Shown here: positions 1-11,636 of the stretch, piece by piece
How positions within the stretch are numbered: position 1 is the stretch's first letter
How the letters are laid out: every line of letters starts with the position of its first letter
Origin: Phaeoceros laevis
Taxonomy: Eukaryota; Anthocerotophyta; Anthocerotopsida; Notothyladales
Length of the DNA: 64,000 nucleotides
NCBI GenBank assembly: GCA_049999765.1
Contig: JBNGIQ010008762.1
Coordinates: 16,980 to 80,979 of the forward strand
Direction: 5' to 3'
Made by a program: the position numbers and the translations under genes
The notes under the pieces: generated by a model
The model's input: only the letters and a program-made list of their open reading frames with translations
Database searches by the model: none
Told to the model about the DNA's origin: nothing

Positions 1-537
1 CGCGACTCAAATTGAATTCAATTGGCGACAACTACCATTTTCATATGCGCTTTGCGTTCGTGCTACCGCTCTCTCTGGCTTTCCCTCTCTTTCTCGGCAG
101 CGACAGGAGTGTTGTGGCCCTGCTCACCCCGGCCCTTTTCTGCCTCTTTGCCAGCTCTCCCACGCCCTTGTTCTCGTCGTCCCCCGTCAATTCGCATCTC
201 CGCGCTCTGCCTTCGGGGGCCTGATACCTTGACCCCGCCTGGCAGTGGTTGAAGTGGTTGTTGCTGCTTGGATGCAGTGATCTTGTCCATGAGGAGCCGC
301 TGGTGCATGTCACCGCAGCAGGAACAAATCGCGCAGCTGCTAGGCAATCGGTGTCCTCTGCACCGGATGCGATGTGAGCCTCTGAGCAAAGCATGACCGT
401 CCTACTGGATCCAGCTGGTAGATTTGCCTTGTAAGGTCCTTCGTGATGCATTCGGACCCAGTTTTGACTGAACTTCAAATCCGGAGGCAAAGATTCTAGA
501 TGCCGCTGCTGGCAGGAGTCCCTTCCTTTCTTTGTAA
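1..537. other. Upstream region of the ALY/LIN9 gene
   Basis: No convincing coding sequence is visible. The stretch probably holds the promoter and 5' leader of the ALY/LIN9 homologue whose ATG is at 538. Open frames here are short, occur on both strands and have no recognisable motif. Confidence 0.4.
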
Positions 538-3500
538 ATGGCGTCAAGGAGAACAAGAACCGCAACTCGACCTGTTTCCAAGATCACAGTGGAGGCTGTC
601 TCGGACAAAGATGACACAGCGGAGGAGAAAACGAAGCCGAAACAAGTCTCAACTTCGGATACGGTTAGAAATGCGGGAGAGCTTTTGCCACCTTCTTCAC
701 GAATTATGAGATGCAGATCTTCCTTTTTCTTAAACCCGATCGGTGTAGTTATTGGAATGTCCTTTTGCTTTGTACAGAGACGAAAAATTTCGATGCTCGG
801 ACCCGTTTGGAACGAGGAAGAACTGAAGCTATTCTATCAGACTTACAGGAAGAACGGAAAGAATTGGAAAAAGGTATTGGCACGCCAATTGTTTTGTAGA
901 TCTTGTGGAAGTGGTATCATTGGTCCCTTCTTACTGAGCATTCCTTAGGGTCTTCTATCCACCTGCCTTCAGGTGCAATTTGCAAAATCTTCGACTCATC
1001 ACGGTTTCAATTGTCCTAACCAGGTGGCTGCAAGCATGCATAAGAGGACACCAGAAATGGTGGAGGCTATCTATACTGTTAATAAGGTGGCTACATGCTA
1101 ACCACTTGGTACTTAAGCAATACGGATAGCGGATCAGGATGATCTCTTAGGCTCAAGGACTTTTCTAAGAACGAGGTTTCATGCCTGCAGGCTTACCTAT
1201 CGCTCCCCGACGGTGCTGCTTCAGCTGAAGGACTCATAGCTATGATGACGGACCATTACAACATACTTGTATGTTGCTGTTGTTATTCCTTTGCAACTCT
1301 CTTACAAGTTAATTGGATCTATGCCATGCATTCTCTGGAGTTTTCCTCTGTCTCAGCATGCTCTGTTATTGCAGGATGAGAGCAGGAGCGATGGTGTTGA
1401 GAGTAGTGCAGAGTTTGGAGGTTGTGACCAGCAGAATCAGTCACGCTTGCGAACTAGAGTCGGCAGAGTTGTTTCTGGGGTAGCGTCTGCATCTGTGCAG
1501 GCGGCAGCCACCTATGGAGGCCCTTCACCTGCCAAGAAGCCTAGGAGTAACGGTCCTCTTAAAACTTTAGCGTGGATGAGGAATTAACTCTTTATCATGG
1601 CAATTTTACTTTGGTCCATGCCTTTCTAGTAAGTGCTTTGTCTACCAGACTGACTTGTGGTTGTCTCTAAATCGTGCAGCATCCAGAGGTCGAGCAGTAG
1701 GAAAGCGAACCCCCCGATTTCCTGTTAGCAACCACTCGGACAAGCAAGCTTCTGAGAATATTTATCATGCCCCTCAGCAGGATCTTGACTTTGAGACAGA
1801 TGAAGACGGTGATGACAGTAGGGTTGCTGAAGCTGTGGCTCTAACGCTGGCAACAGCCTCACAAAGGGCAGCCTCCCCACAGGTCTCCCGCACTCCGAAT
1901 ACAAGGACGCCACGCAAGCATATCAAAGTTGTTCCTCTGCAAAATGGAGATGTAAAGGTAGGAGCTTCGCATGTGGAGGCTGTTTCATCTGGGGGGCTGT
2001 TTCTGGTCGTTCATCTTGTTCTGGCAGCCTGCCCATCATGATTTCTCACAGCAATCTTACAGGTTGAATGATGTGTCCACTGTTATGATGACTCGTGCTA
2101 TCTGTACCAGGAGAGTTTGCTGCGAGCAGAATCAGGTGGGTCAGCTCCCAGGCAGGCATATTCAACTAGTGGGGAAGGGGGCAATGTTGAAAGTCAGGAA
2201 CTGGATAATGGAGTTGTCGCTAAAGGAAGCAGCAGCATTGATGTTGGTGACAGTACACTTAATGGTGTTGGGGCAAGGAAGTCCCAGGATTCAAAAAATC
2301 GCTGGAGAAAGCCAGTTGCCAAGAGGTTAAAGGTTCAAAGAATTGAAGATCTTGATGAAAAGGAGGAATGCAGTCGTACAGAGGGCAAGATTTTCCATGA
2401 TGAGGAAAATGGTGATGCTCTAGATACAGAAGAGACAAAGCTGACGCAGTCCCAGAGGAAGAAGAGGGCTTCGACACAAAGGGCGAAGAAAAGAAGCAGG
2501 CAGCTCTTTGCTGGAGGTAAAGTGGGGGCTGCCCCAGGCATCTCCTGTCTGTTGCTCTTGTCCTCAGGGTGCGGCTAGTAGCTAAGCTTGAAGTAGCAGA
2601 AAGCTTGATAAGTTTTGGTCCTGGGCATTTTCATACTGTTCGTTTGCTATTTATCCTTGTTCAATCAAGTCATGTAAACTTTTTTTCCAGATGAAAGCAG
2701 TGGATTGGACAGGCTTGCTACTTTGGCAGACTTATCACTTCAGTCGCTCAATGGGCTACTTCCTTCTCCAACATTAGACTCTGGTAGAGCAACTTCTACA
2801 TCATGCCTCAAGTGACAGAGTTGCGTGTAATGTCCTAAGTTTCCTCATTACTCGTGGTCTCTCTGTACCCTTGTCTCTAACATTATATTCTACTCTTCAC
2901 TGGTTTTAGGGGAAGGAATGTCTCAAAAGCAGCAAACATTCAACAGAGATGTTGATGGAAAAGATGATGGCGGGTATGGGGTGCCTCATCGGCCAAGATC
3001 AGATTTCCTTGGTAGAGAAGTTGATGAAAGGATGAAAGTGCAGGATCAGAGCACAGAAAGTACTGGCCCTGGACGTGAACACCATCTGGTCTCACCCCCA
3101 GACAGTAGGAAGCGAAAAAGAAAAGTGGCATCTGAAAAGGTTAGATCAAGCTCTGCAGATTCCTTTGAAACAGTCGTACTATTAGCTAGTTTTCTGAGGC
3201 ATGATGGGTTTGCAGCCTGAAGATGCTGGGAAACTTGGAGGAGCAGTTGAAGTCCTTAAAGAAGAGGTCAGATTTTGTTCAAAAGTATTGGTCTTTGTTT
3301 GACTGCTTTGGTATTGGCAGGCTTGATATGTGGCCTGACCACTTTGAATGATATCCATAATGCAATCGGTGGCTCTGTGGCTTTGTCAGACACAGCTCCT
3401 TCAGAAGGATACACCAATAGTACTCAAACCACGGTACAAAGCACGCAGAGCTCCCAACAATCGGACAGCGGGAAGGCAGACATCAAGAGCAGGGAAGCAG

Positions 3501-6500
3501 ATTTTGGTCGTAGGTTCTGAGCAGGAGTATAATCTAGGATTAGAACCTTCAGCAGATGATGGGGCTTTATCATCGAGATCACGGAATAAGAAGAAGGGGC
3601 TTTTAGAGAAATCTGCAGGATGTGAGGAGAAAGGAACTCTGTCAGGCCAGCCAGCGAGTAGGGAAGAAGCGCACTGCCCACATACCACACCTGAGTTGGG
3701 ACCTCTGAGTGCAAAGGTTAGTGATCATGTGCAGCTTCAGTGAGAAACTGTGTTGAGTCACTTACACGTTTGCTGAATAAATGCACTCTGGAAAACAGTA
3801 ACACGTTTTGTTTACAGGCCAGGTTGACACATTGTCTATCAACAAAATTTCGCAGATGGTGTATGTGTGAGTGGTTTTACAGTGCTATTGACCTTCCATG
3901 GTTTGCACGAAATGAATTTGTGGAGTATTTAAACCATGCTGGCCTTGGACATGTTCCAAAGCTGACTCGTGTTGAATGGGGGGTCATCCGCAGGTATTTT
4001 GTGATACATTACTTTCTAACCAGTAAGAGCACATCTGCTTGGGAAATGCGATGTTTGTCATCAGCTGACTTATTGTTCCTTTTGTTTGGCAGTTCCCTGG
4101 GAAAACCGCGTCGATTATCTAAGAAGTTTCTAGAAGAAGAAAGAGATAAGTTGGAGAAGTACAGGGAAAAGGCGCGTGTGCACTATCATGAGCTAAGAAG
4201 TGGTTTAAGAGATGGTTTGCCCCCTGATCTAGCACGACCCTTGACGGTAGGGCAAAGAGTTATTGCGCGCCACCCACGGACGAGGCAGATTCATGATGGC
4301 AGCATTCTGACGGTGGTGACAGTAGACAGAAGCAGATGCAGGGTGCAATTTGACAGGCCAGAGCTTGGAGTTGAGCTTGTAATGGTATGTTCCACAATTT
4401 GTTTGTTACAAACCATGCAATGCTATCCTGAAGGTTCTTCGTGTTGTGAGCTCCCTCCTGAGGGAGATGCTTGTGGATTAGTAAGAAGCAGGACAGCAAA
4501 GTCAAGTCTGTTCGGGTAGAAATCTTCTGTGGGGTTGACTATTATTTGCAAACAGGATATTGATTGTATGCCAGTACACCCCTTGGAGAACATGCCAGAG
4601 GTGATGAGAAGAAGGCGGGTCATTGTGGATGGAATTGATCGAAATCTGGAAGATGCACGAGTAGATATGAAGTCAAAAATCTATGTAACGGCTGGTGGTG
4701 CAGCTCGTGCGGCTCTAAATGAAAGATTGGAGCGACCAATTTCCTTGCCATCCTTTGCTCCTCCTTCTCACTTGTCCTTCCAAACTCTGTCGAAACGAGC
4801 TCAGGTGAGTGACGAAGGCAAATCTGTCCAGGACTCCTAAGCTTCTGCCTAGTTTGTCGCTGATTGAAATATGAGGCTAGACTACTTCATTTACTCTGGG
4901 TTGTGTCCTTTTCAACTACTGTCATGGTTGCAACATCTGATGGTACATGTGTTCCTGCAGACAGACACAGTTGATTCAGTTGCGCTGGCAAAAGCAGCAG
5001 CTAACGAGGCTGCTGCTGCAGTTCAACAAGCTGTGCTTTCTCAGTCTCATACTGCTGCCCAACTTCAAGCAAAGGAGGCAGATGTCCAAGCGCTGGCAGA
5101 CCTGACACGAGTCCTTGATAAGAAGGTTAGTTTGCTGAGACCCTTTTACCCTGCTTGCTGAGAATCCCAAGGGAAATGTGGTTCAACTTCACGCAATGCC
5201 TGATTATATTGAGGAACTTTGGTCAGGTCCCCTTGGATTTTATTTCCCCACGTGCAGATGGCTGGATACAATCACCGTGGCGGTTCTGCTGAATGTTGTG
5301 GGTTTTATGTTGCTAGGAAGCACTGCTCGTTGAGTTGAAGCGCACAGCAGACGATGCTGCAGGAAAAGATGGCAAGCTATGTGAACCTGTCAATTTCAAG
5401 ATGCACTGTGCAGCAATTGTATTGCAGCTTACAGAAGCCAATAAGCAGGTGCACCACTGTCATTTCAATTAGAAGGGGCATCCTGGAAGTCAAGATTGCT
5501 AGATTGTGTTTGTCTGTTGATGCTCTATTTAATTTGTAGTGGGAATCTGTTAGGTGCATGCTGCCCTGCAGCACTTACGACGTCGTAATAAGTATCAAGA
5601 CAACATAGTTGCACCATGGGCTCAAGCATTGCAGCAGCCTGGAAGTACTGTGAACGGCAGTGGATCAGAACCCATGCCAGAAACAGGCCCCTCTGTGGAG
5701 GAACTTGCAGTTTCAGCCAAAAAGCACGCCCGCTTTATGATTGCCACGACCGTCCAGGTATTGCTGTTGGACAACTGTCACAGGGCAGACAGGTGTGTGA
5801 ACATATGATCCAGTACTGAAGCCCTTTTTTGCAGGCCATGTCTTCTGTAAAGGAAGGGGAGGACACTCTCTCGAAGCTTGGTGGAGCCTTGGACTTCATC
5901 CCAGAAGAAGCCCAAAAGTCTGACTTTGCTCAGTCAGGGTCAGCTGCAGCTGCTGCTGTAGATGCAGATGGCATGGAAGCAGGCACAACCAGAAGCTTCA
6001 CAACTTCATCGTTACCGCAAGCGACTGGACAGGATGGTGGTGAAGCAGTAGTTGCTCCTCAAGGTGCAGCTGCCGAGGCCGCAGCTGCAGAGCCCAGCAG
6101 CAGCAAAAATGCTGGGGAGCTCCCAGGTCACCAAGGATCCGGTGGGAACCTTAATGGTGCCAAGGAATCAAAGTCACAACTTTCTGAGCTCATGGCTTCG
6201 TGTGTCACAACGTTGCTCTTGGTCCAGGTATTTGTTTCGAGTTGGAAGATTTAGAGCATGTCTTTGTCTCGCCTATTAGTTTCACTAACTGCACATTCTC
6301 CCTACGCAGGCCACCGCGGAGAGGCAACTCCCAGCTCCGGAAGTGGCAGTTGCGTTAGACAAGTCTCTAGTCGGGCTCAGGCCCCGAGCTGCACAGAACC
6401 ACCACATCTTCAGAGAAATTGAGCGTATAGTGGGCGTTATCAAGGGTCAAATTGCCTCCCAAGTACCCATGCAGGCTAGCTTGACTCCTGTAGCGGATGC

Positions 6501-6522
6501 AGCGAACCGCATTCAGCATTGA
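538..6522 (+). CDS. ALY: ALWAYS EARLY / LIN9-type MuvB subunit (SANT + DIRP)
   Basis: This is a multi-exon homologue of plant ALWAYS EARLY and animal LIN9/Mip130, the DIRP-domain subunit of the MuvB core used by DREAM and MYB-MuvB complexes to control cell-cycle and developmental genes in the nucleus. Exon 1 (538-645) joins exon 2 (778-873) in phase to give a basic stretch followed by [15 protein letters not shown] and GKNWKK. Exons from 1024 and 1191 continue the SANT domain ([35 protein letters not shown]). The DIRP domain spans about 3820-4600 ([56 protein letters not shown]). The conserved LATLADLSL patch is near 2716. The last exon (about 6310-6522) ends in a helical region and TGA. The start at 538 is chosen because it is the first ATG in phase with the SANT exon. 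Middle exon boundaries are not all resolved. Confidence 0.93.
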
Positions 6523-6961
6523 CAGCGGCTTAGGGTTTATATTATTCAATTAGCTGCGCCCATTGTTCGATCTCTTATGTGCTCATCCTGCTCCACAAAG
6601 GAATTCGGCAAACCCATGCAGCTAGCAAGGGAGAATGTATCAAGAGTTCTGCCGGACCTTACCACGGGTCGTTCGCAGTCAACAGCATGTGGAGACTGGA
6701 GAGACGGTGGTTGCGGGTTCACCGCACGGCTTGCAAAACTCTTCTCGGTGATTTTTCGTATTACTCTAGGTTATTACTAATAGACAGATGACGACCTGCT
6801 TTTTTACCGACCACTGCCCGTGACAGCAACGACATAGCTCTGTAGGTGCTTCACAGCCTTTGGACCTTGGAGTGGTGCAGGTGCGATGGCCCGCAAGAGT
6901 GTGGCAATGTAAGCTCACTTGACGAGCCTAGAGCGGAACGGAAGCAGCGGTGGTGAGGAAG
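6523..6961. other. Intergenic: ALY 3' end and CYP98 promoter
   Basis: There is no coding signal. The stretch should hold the ALY 3' UTR and the promoter and leader of the CYP98 gene that starts at 6962. Confidence 0.4.
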
Positions 6962-8678
6962 ATGGGGGAGCTGGCGTGGAAGGTTCTCTGGACGCTCATC
7001 CCTGCTGGTCTGGTGGTGGCTGTACTCCTTTACAAGCTCACCTGGGGACGCTACAAGCTGCCTCCAGGGCCGCGACCGCGCCCTTTCGTGGGGAATTTGC
7101 TGGACGTGACACCCGTGCGCTTCAAGTGCTTCGAGCAATGGGCCAGGAGCTACGGCCCCGTCATGTCTGTGTGGATGGGATCGACGCTGAACGTCGTCGT
7201 CTCCTCAGCAGAGGCCGCAAAGCAGGTTCTCAAGGACAAGGACCAGCACCTGGCAGCCCGCGCCCGATCCCGAGCTGCTGGCAAGTTCAGCCGGGACGGC
7301 CAGGACCTCATCTGGGCAGACTACGGCCCGCACTACGTCAAGGTCGGTTCTCAACACCTGCTGCTTGCTGCACCTTCCAACGCAAGGTGTGGCTGTTTAT
7401 TGATTGTGTTTGTCTGTTGTCCCTCGTGCTGCTGTGCAGGTGCGCAAGGTGTGTAACCTGGAGCTCTTCACCCCCAAGCGACTGGAAGCATTGCGGCCCA
7501 TCAGGGAGGATGAGGTGGCTGCAATGGCGCACAAAATTCACAGGGATGCTCCCAAAGGTCCCTTGAACCCTAAAACGTACCTTTCTGCCGTCGCCTTCAA
7601 CAATATCACGCGCCTGGCTTTTGGCAAGAGGTTTGTGGACGATGCTGGCAATGTGGACTCCCAGGGAAAGGAATTCAAGGAGGTCATAGGCCAGGGCATG
7701 AAGCTCGGAGCTTCCCTAAAGATCTCGGAGCACATTCCTTCTATAAGGTGGATGTTCCCCCTGCAGAATGAGGAATTTGCCAAGCACGGTGCCAGGAGAG
7801 ATGCTCTCACCAGGACTATCATGAGAGACCATTCTGAGCTGAGGGCCAAGGTCGGAGCACAACAGCACTTTGTGGACGCACTGCTGACTCTCCAGCAACA
7901 ATATGACCTCAGCGAGACAACGATTATCGGTTTACTCTGGGTGCGTTTAATTTCACTGCAGAGGACTTTGTTGTTCTGAATATTTCTATTATGGTGTATG
8001 GAACGTACTCACCTAATCTGGTTGCACGCTGTTTTATGACAGGACATGGTCACTGCAGGCATGGACACAGTTGCCATTACTGTGGAATGGGCCCTGGCTG
8101 AGCTCATCAAGAATCCAGAGGTTCAAAGGAAAGCTCAAGAGGAGCTTGATGCCGTGATTGGCAATGCCAGGGTCCTTACAGAGGCCGATTTCCCCCGGCT
8201 CCCTTACCTCACAGCTGTGACCAAGGAGTCCCTCCGGCTTCACCCTCCCACTCCCCTCATGCTCCCCCACAAGTGCACTGAGCACGTCAAGATTCAAGGC
8301 TACGACATTCCCAAGGGTACTGTGGTGCATTGCAACATCTATGTCATTGCAAGGGATCCTGCAATCTGGAAGGAGCCACTGGCCTTCAGACCAGAGCGAT
8401 TCATTGACCAGGACGTGGACATCAAAGGCCACGATTACAGGTTGCTTCCGTTTGGTGCAGGGAGGAGAGTTTGCCCAGGTGCCCAGCTGGGGCTGAATAT
8501 GGTCCAGCTCATGATTGGCCGTCTACTTCACCAGTTTTCATGGTCTCCACCTCAAGGTGTGAAGCTCGAGGATATAAGTTTAGAAGAGAGGTCTGGAATT
8601 GTCACCTACATGGCCAAATCTTTAGAAGCCATAGCCACTCCACGGTTGCCGGATGCCTTGTATGTCAGGGACATCTAA
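6962..8678 (+). CDS. CYP98: Cytochrome P450 CYP98 (p-coumaroyl ester 3'-hydroxylase)
   Basis: CYP98 enzymes are ER-bound P450s that 3'-hydroxylate p-coumaroyl esters or amides, leading to caffeoyl units for lignin in vascular plants and for cuticle phenolics in bryophytes. Three exons (6962-7342, 7440-7940, 8043-8678) join in phase 0 to a 505-residue protein, the usual family length. Visible landmarks are an N-terminal membrane helix (about residues 4-22), the proline hinge [13 protein letters not shown], the CYP98-type block [18 protein letters not shown], the I-helix AGMDT (about 299-303), the ExxR pair E356/R359 in KESLRLHPP, and the haem loop [10 protein letters not shown] with Cys438 as thiolate ligand. 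The start is the ATG at 6962, where the family's N-terminus begins. Assignment to CYP98 rests on pattern similarity across the whole protein; the acyl acceptor (shikimate, threonate or other) cannot be read from sequence. Confidence 0.93.
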
Positions 8679-9750
8679 CAACACACTTCACCTTTCGGAG
8701 GTTTCTCAAGACCCGCATTCTTTTTTGGTAGGATAGCTGAATGTGCGGATGGTATGACGATTGCTCATAAGGAGTTGGTCCAGACAAGTGCAAGCATTTT
8801 ACTTCGTCTAAGAATAAGGTCTTGCTTGGTCAAACTGGCCTCACTAATTCATTTCGCTCCAAGTAGTCTTGCACAGCATGACCATAGGAGCCCAGCAGTG
8901 CCTCCAGTAGATAACCTCTGGTGGGCATTTCGCAGTGGTGGATTAGCGCCCCTTTGTCGCCGGCGGTGCTTGTAGAGCGGAGATTGTAACCTGCAGTTAG
9001 GTTAACTCCCGGTCCAACTTCGAGTTCGAACCTGGTAAGCGGGACTTTTCCTTTAGGCGCATGTACCCGGTGGCAGGGCATCTAGAGTACGACGCGTGCC
9101 GCAATGAACCGGAAGCTGACTGGTAGTTAGGTTTACCGACACTTGCGGGTAACCTTGAGAATGGCAGGCGGTCTCCAGGTCACTCGGGAAGTCGCGAGTG
9201 CTCCTCATGAGCGCTGTACGGGTCCATTCTTCGCACGCCATGTGTCAAATGAAAGCTGGATCTTTATTCTATCGGCTTCAATTTTTCAGCTAACCTATAC
9301 GAGCCAACGTTAAGTCAGAACGGACAGGATCTGTCCGCTCCGGCGACGAAGGGTTAATCGCGAGCGCAAACTGACTCATGATATGAACTTCGCAAGGTCG
9401 CACAATGAGGCCGTGAATTGATTTTTCAATCTCAGTCAAAATCTAATTGTACTAAATTGTTGGTGAATCCTTCTTGGTTTTGGTAGGGAGGGTCGGCAAC
9501 AAGTGCCAACCCTTTCAGTGTTCCAGAAATTTTGTCGGCTATATGTCTTGATAATCCATACAGCGCATGCCCTGACGGGCACACGTGGTACAAATAACCA
9601 ACCGACCCTTTTAATCTTCAGTCTCAAATGGCCTATGGTTTAGAGCGGTACAAGGGCCAGTCTGGTTCCATAAGCACTATGGGGTAATTGTGGCTCTACC
9701 GCTGTTACTGTAAGGCGGCTTCAAGCTGCAGAAAGGAGGTGTGATGCCGA
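8679..9750. other. Intergenic, no gene seen
   Basis: Open frames here are short, lie on both strands and lack motifs. The B-box-like TTCGAACC around 9021-9032 has no matching A box or cloverleaf. The right end probably holds the promoter of the J-domain gene. Confidence 0.4.
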
Positions 9751-10740
9751 ATGAGGAATCTGGCGCCGGGGTGCTGCCCCCGGGTCGTGCACAGCTGCCC
9801 TCCGATCGCAGCGAGGGCCTGCCAACCGGTGGTCTTTGTGCCCAGAGATGTAGCAGCTAGGTTGGTCAATGGGGCCCCGAGCAGAACAAAAAGCGGGACC
9901 AGGACCCGAGCACTCGCCGGAGGGCAGGATGATCACTACAGAATGCTGGGAGTGTCCCGTTCTGCCACGTCGCAAGACATCAAGATTGCCTTCAGGCAGC
10001 GGGCGCGGCAGTGTCATCCTGACGTGAACAGGGAGCTGGGTGCAGGTGACCAGTTCAAGAGCATCAGGCTTGCTTACGAGATTCTCTTGGACGATGCCAA
10101 GAGACGTGAGTATGACGCAAGTCTGGCTGGAGGAGCCACGAAGAGGAGGCGGCCCCGAGCGAGGAGCCAGGCAGGGTATCGTTCTCGTTATGCTCAGTAC
10201 ACGAAGGTGACTCACCGTCCTTCCGAATGGGCAGCAGCTGCAAATGCACCACCTGCGGAGGGTAGGGGTAGCAGGGCTGCATCCACGGCCAAAGCGGATG
10301 GCAAGGGCGCCGCCCCAGAGGACCGCAACGACCCGCCAAAAGACACTGCTGCTGCCGTTGAGAGGAATCCGTTGCAGTTGAGGGAGGCAGCAGTAGGGCT
10401 ATGGATTGTGGCTGTAGCTTGGCACGCCTTCGGAGCGCACACGGCTTTGACTCTGCTTGTGGCTGTGATGTCTATGAGCAAGCAGCTTGCTGTCGGATAC
10501 AGGGTGGCTTCTGGAGTGGCCTGGCTCATCGGTGGGGAGAAGGGGCTTCTTGTGGCAGCATCAGTGTCCGTTACAACCCTGGTTTTCGGGAAGCCTCAAA
10601 GTACTGCAGCTGCCATTGTGGCTTTGGCACTCTGGCTTGGAGGGAGTCTTATGCAGGCATTGCCTTTTCCGCCGGGGGCCGTTTTAGTGATGGCTTACAA
10701 GTGCATTGAGCTGCAGGCTGAGCTAGAACTTGTTGCATGA
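9751..10740 (+). CDS. J-domain membrane protein, probably plastid-targeted
   Basis: A single-exon 329-residue protein. Residues 1-58 are rich in Arg, Ala, Ser and Pro with almost no acidic residues, like a plastid transit peptide. Residues 61-127 form a J domain (DDHYRMLGVSRSAT, HPD at 89-91, QFKSIRLAYEILLDD, KRREYD), which should stimulate an Hsp70 ATPase. A basic, Ala-rich linker follows (about 129-205). The C-terminal third has three to four hydrophobic segments (about 212-242, 251-278, 285-304, 307-317). This layout matches the small group of plant chloroplast DnaJ proteins with C-terminal membrane spans; I cannot name the orthologue. An ATG at 9744 opens an overlapping 38-codon frame ending near 9860, so the annotated start at 9751 is read in competition with it. 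Confidence 0.85.
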   Translation: MRNLAPGCCPRVVHSCPPIAARACQPVVFVPRDVAARLVNGAPSRTKSGTRTRALAGGQDDHYRMLGVSRSATSQDIKIAFRQRARQCHPDVNRELGAGDQFKSIRLAYEILLDDAKRREYDASLAGGATKRRRPRARSQAGYRSRYAQYTKVTHRPSEWAAAANAPPAEGRGSRAASTAKADGKGAAPEDRNDPPKDTAAAVERNPLQLREAAVGLWIVAVAWHAFGAHTALTLLVAVMSMSKQLAVGYRVASGVAWLIGGEKGLLVAASVSVTTLVFGKPQSTAAAIVALALWLGGSLMQALPFPPGAVLVMAYKCIELQAELELVA

Positions 10741-11636
10741 CGTGATACTCCGCTCAGCGGAAAGTTGTACTGTACATATGTAAACACGAAACTAAACTAG
10801 TGCCTCGTTGAGGAGGATTTTCCTCACCGAGAAAGATGTGTTGCGATGATTGCAAAGTGCCCCAAATTTTCTCTATTGAACGTTACCGTGTGGTTGCGAA
10901 TTAGAGCTGCAAGATTCATAGCACAACAAAGCGGTTGGGACCATTCAAAGCAATCGCTGTTTGTATTATTGTGTTAAAAGAGGCGAAGATAAACTGACAA
11001 GAAAATTTGCCAACCCAGAATATGACATCAAGCTTCACCGCACATGCTCTGCCTTCCACTGTAAATGCAGTAGGGGGCCAATTAGTAAATCTCCAATACA
11101 TCTATGGATGGCATGTTCTCAAGCACTCTGCCTGTATCCTCTAAGTTCCCACACTTCGCTACATATCCTCCAGGCAGTTTCAAACAAACACATTGGGCTC
11201 ATCGGCACTCCCCATCCTTGCTAAAAGGCTAGATCCCCCAAAAAAACTGGCACACGTTTTAAGAAATGCCAGTATAATAATCACTCTGCTTTCCACCATG
11301 ACAAAGTGCATAAGCATCCCAGGTTGGAAAAGTGGCTTTCACTTGCAAAAGCAGGCGTCATTGGCTAAGCTTCTGAGGTCCACTGTCCAAACGCTTAACA
11401 TGTCCTGCACAATCAAGAAATCGAGGTTTATAAAATTGGGGCAGACAAACACACAGAGAAGTCATAGGCTCTAAATGTCAAATAAATATCCACGCTTCAG
11501 TTCCAGTCATAGGGCCAAGTACCATGCTTACCATGAATTGCCATTCTTAGCACGGCTAAGTGCCAATGAAACCACGAAGCATCTGCCTCTCAGTTCATAG
11601 TTGACTGTGTGGAACAGGAAAAAATAATCCCCATAT
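10741..11636. other. Intergenic between convergent genes
   Basis: This lies between the stop of the J-domain gene (+) and the stop of the PPR-DYW gene (-). It should contain both 3' UTRs. I see no coding motif. Confidence 0.4.

Noticed and set aside
8990-9070. Possible tRNA with TTCGAACC B-box
   Set aside because: I found no A box, anticodon stem or acceptor stem pairing at the right distances on either strand.
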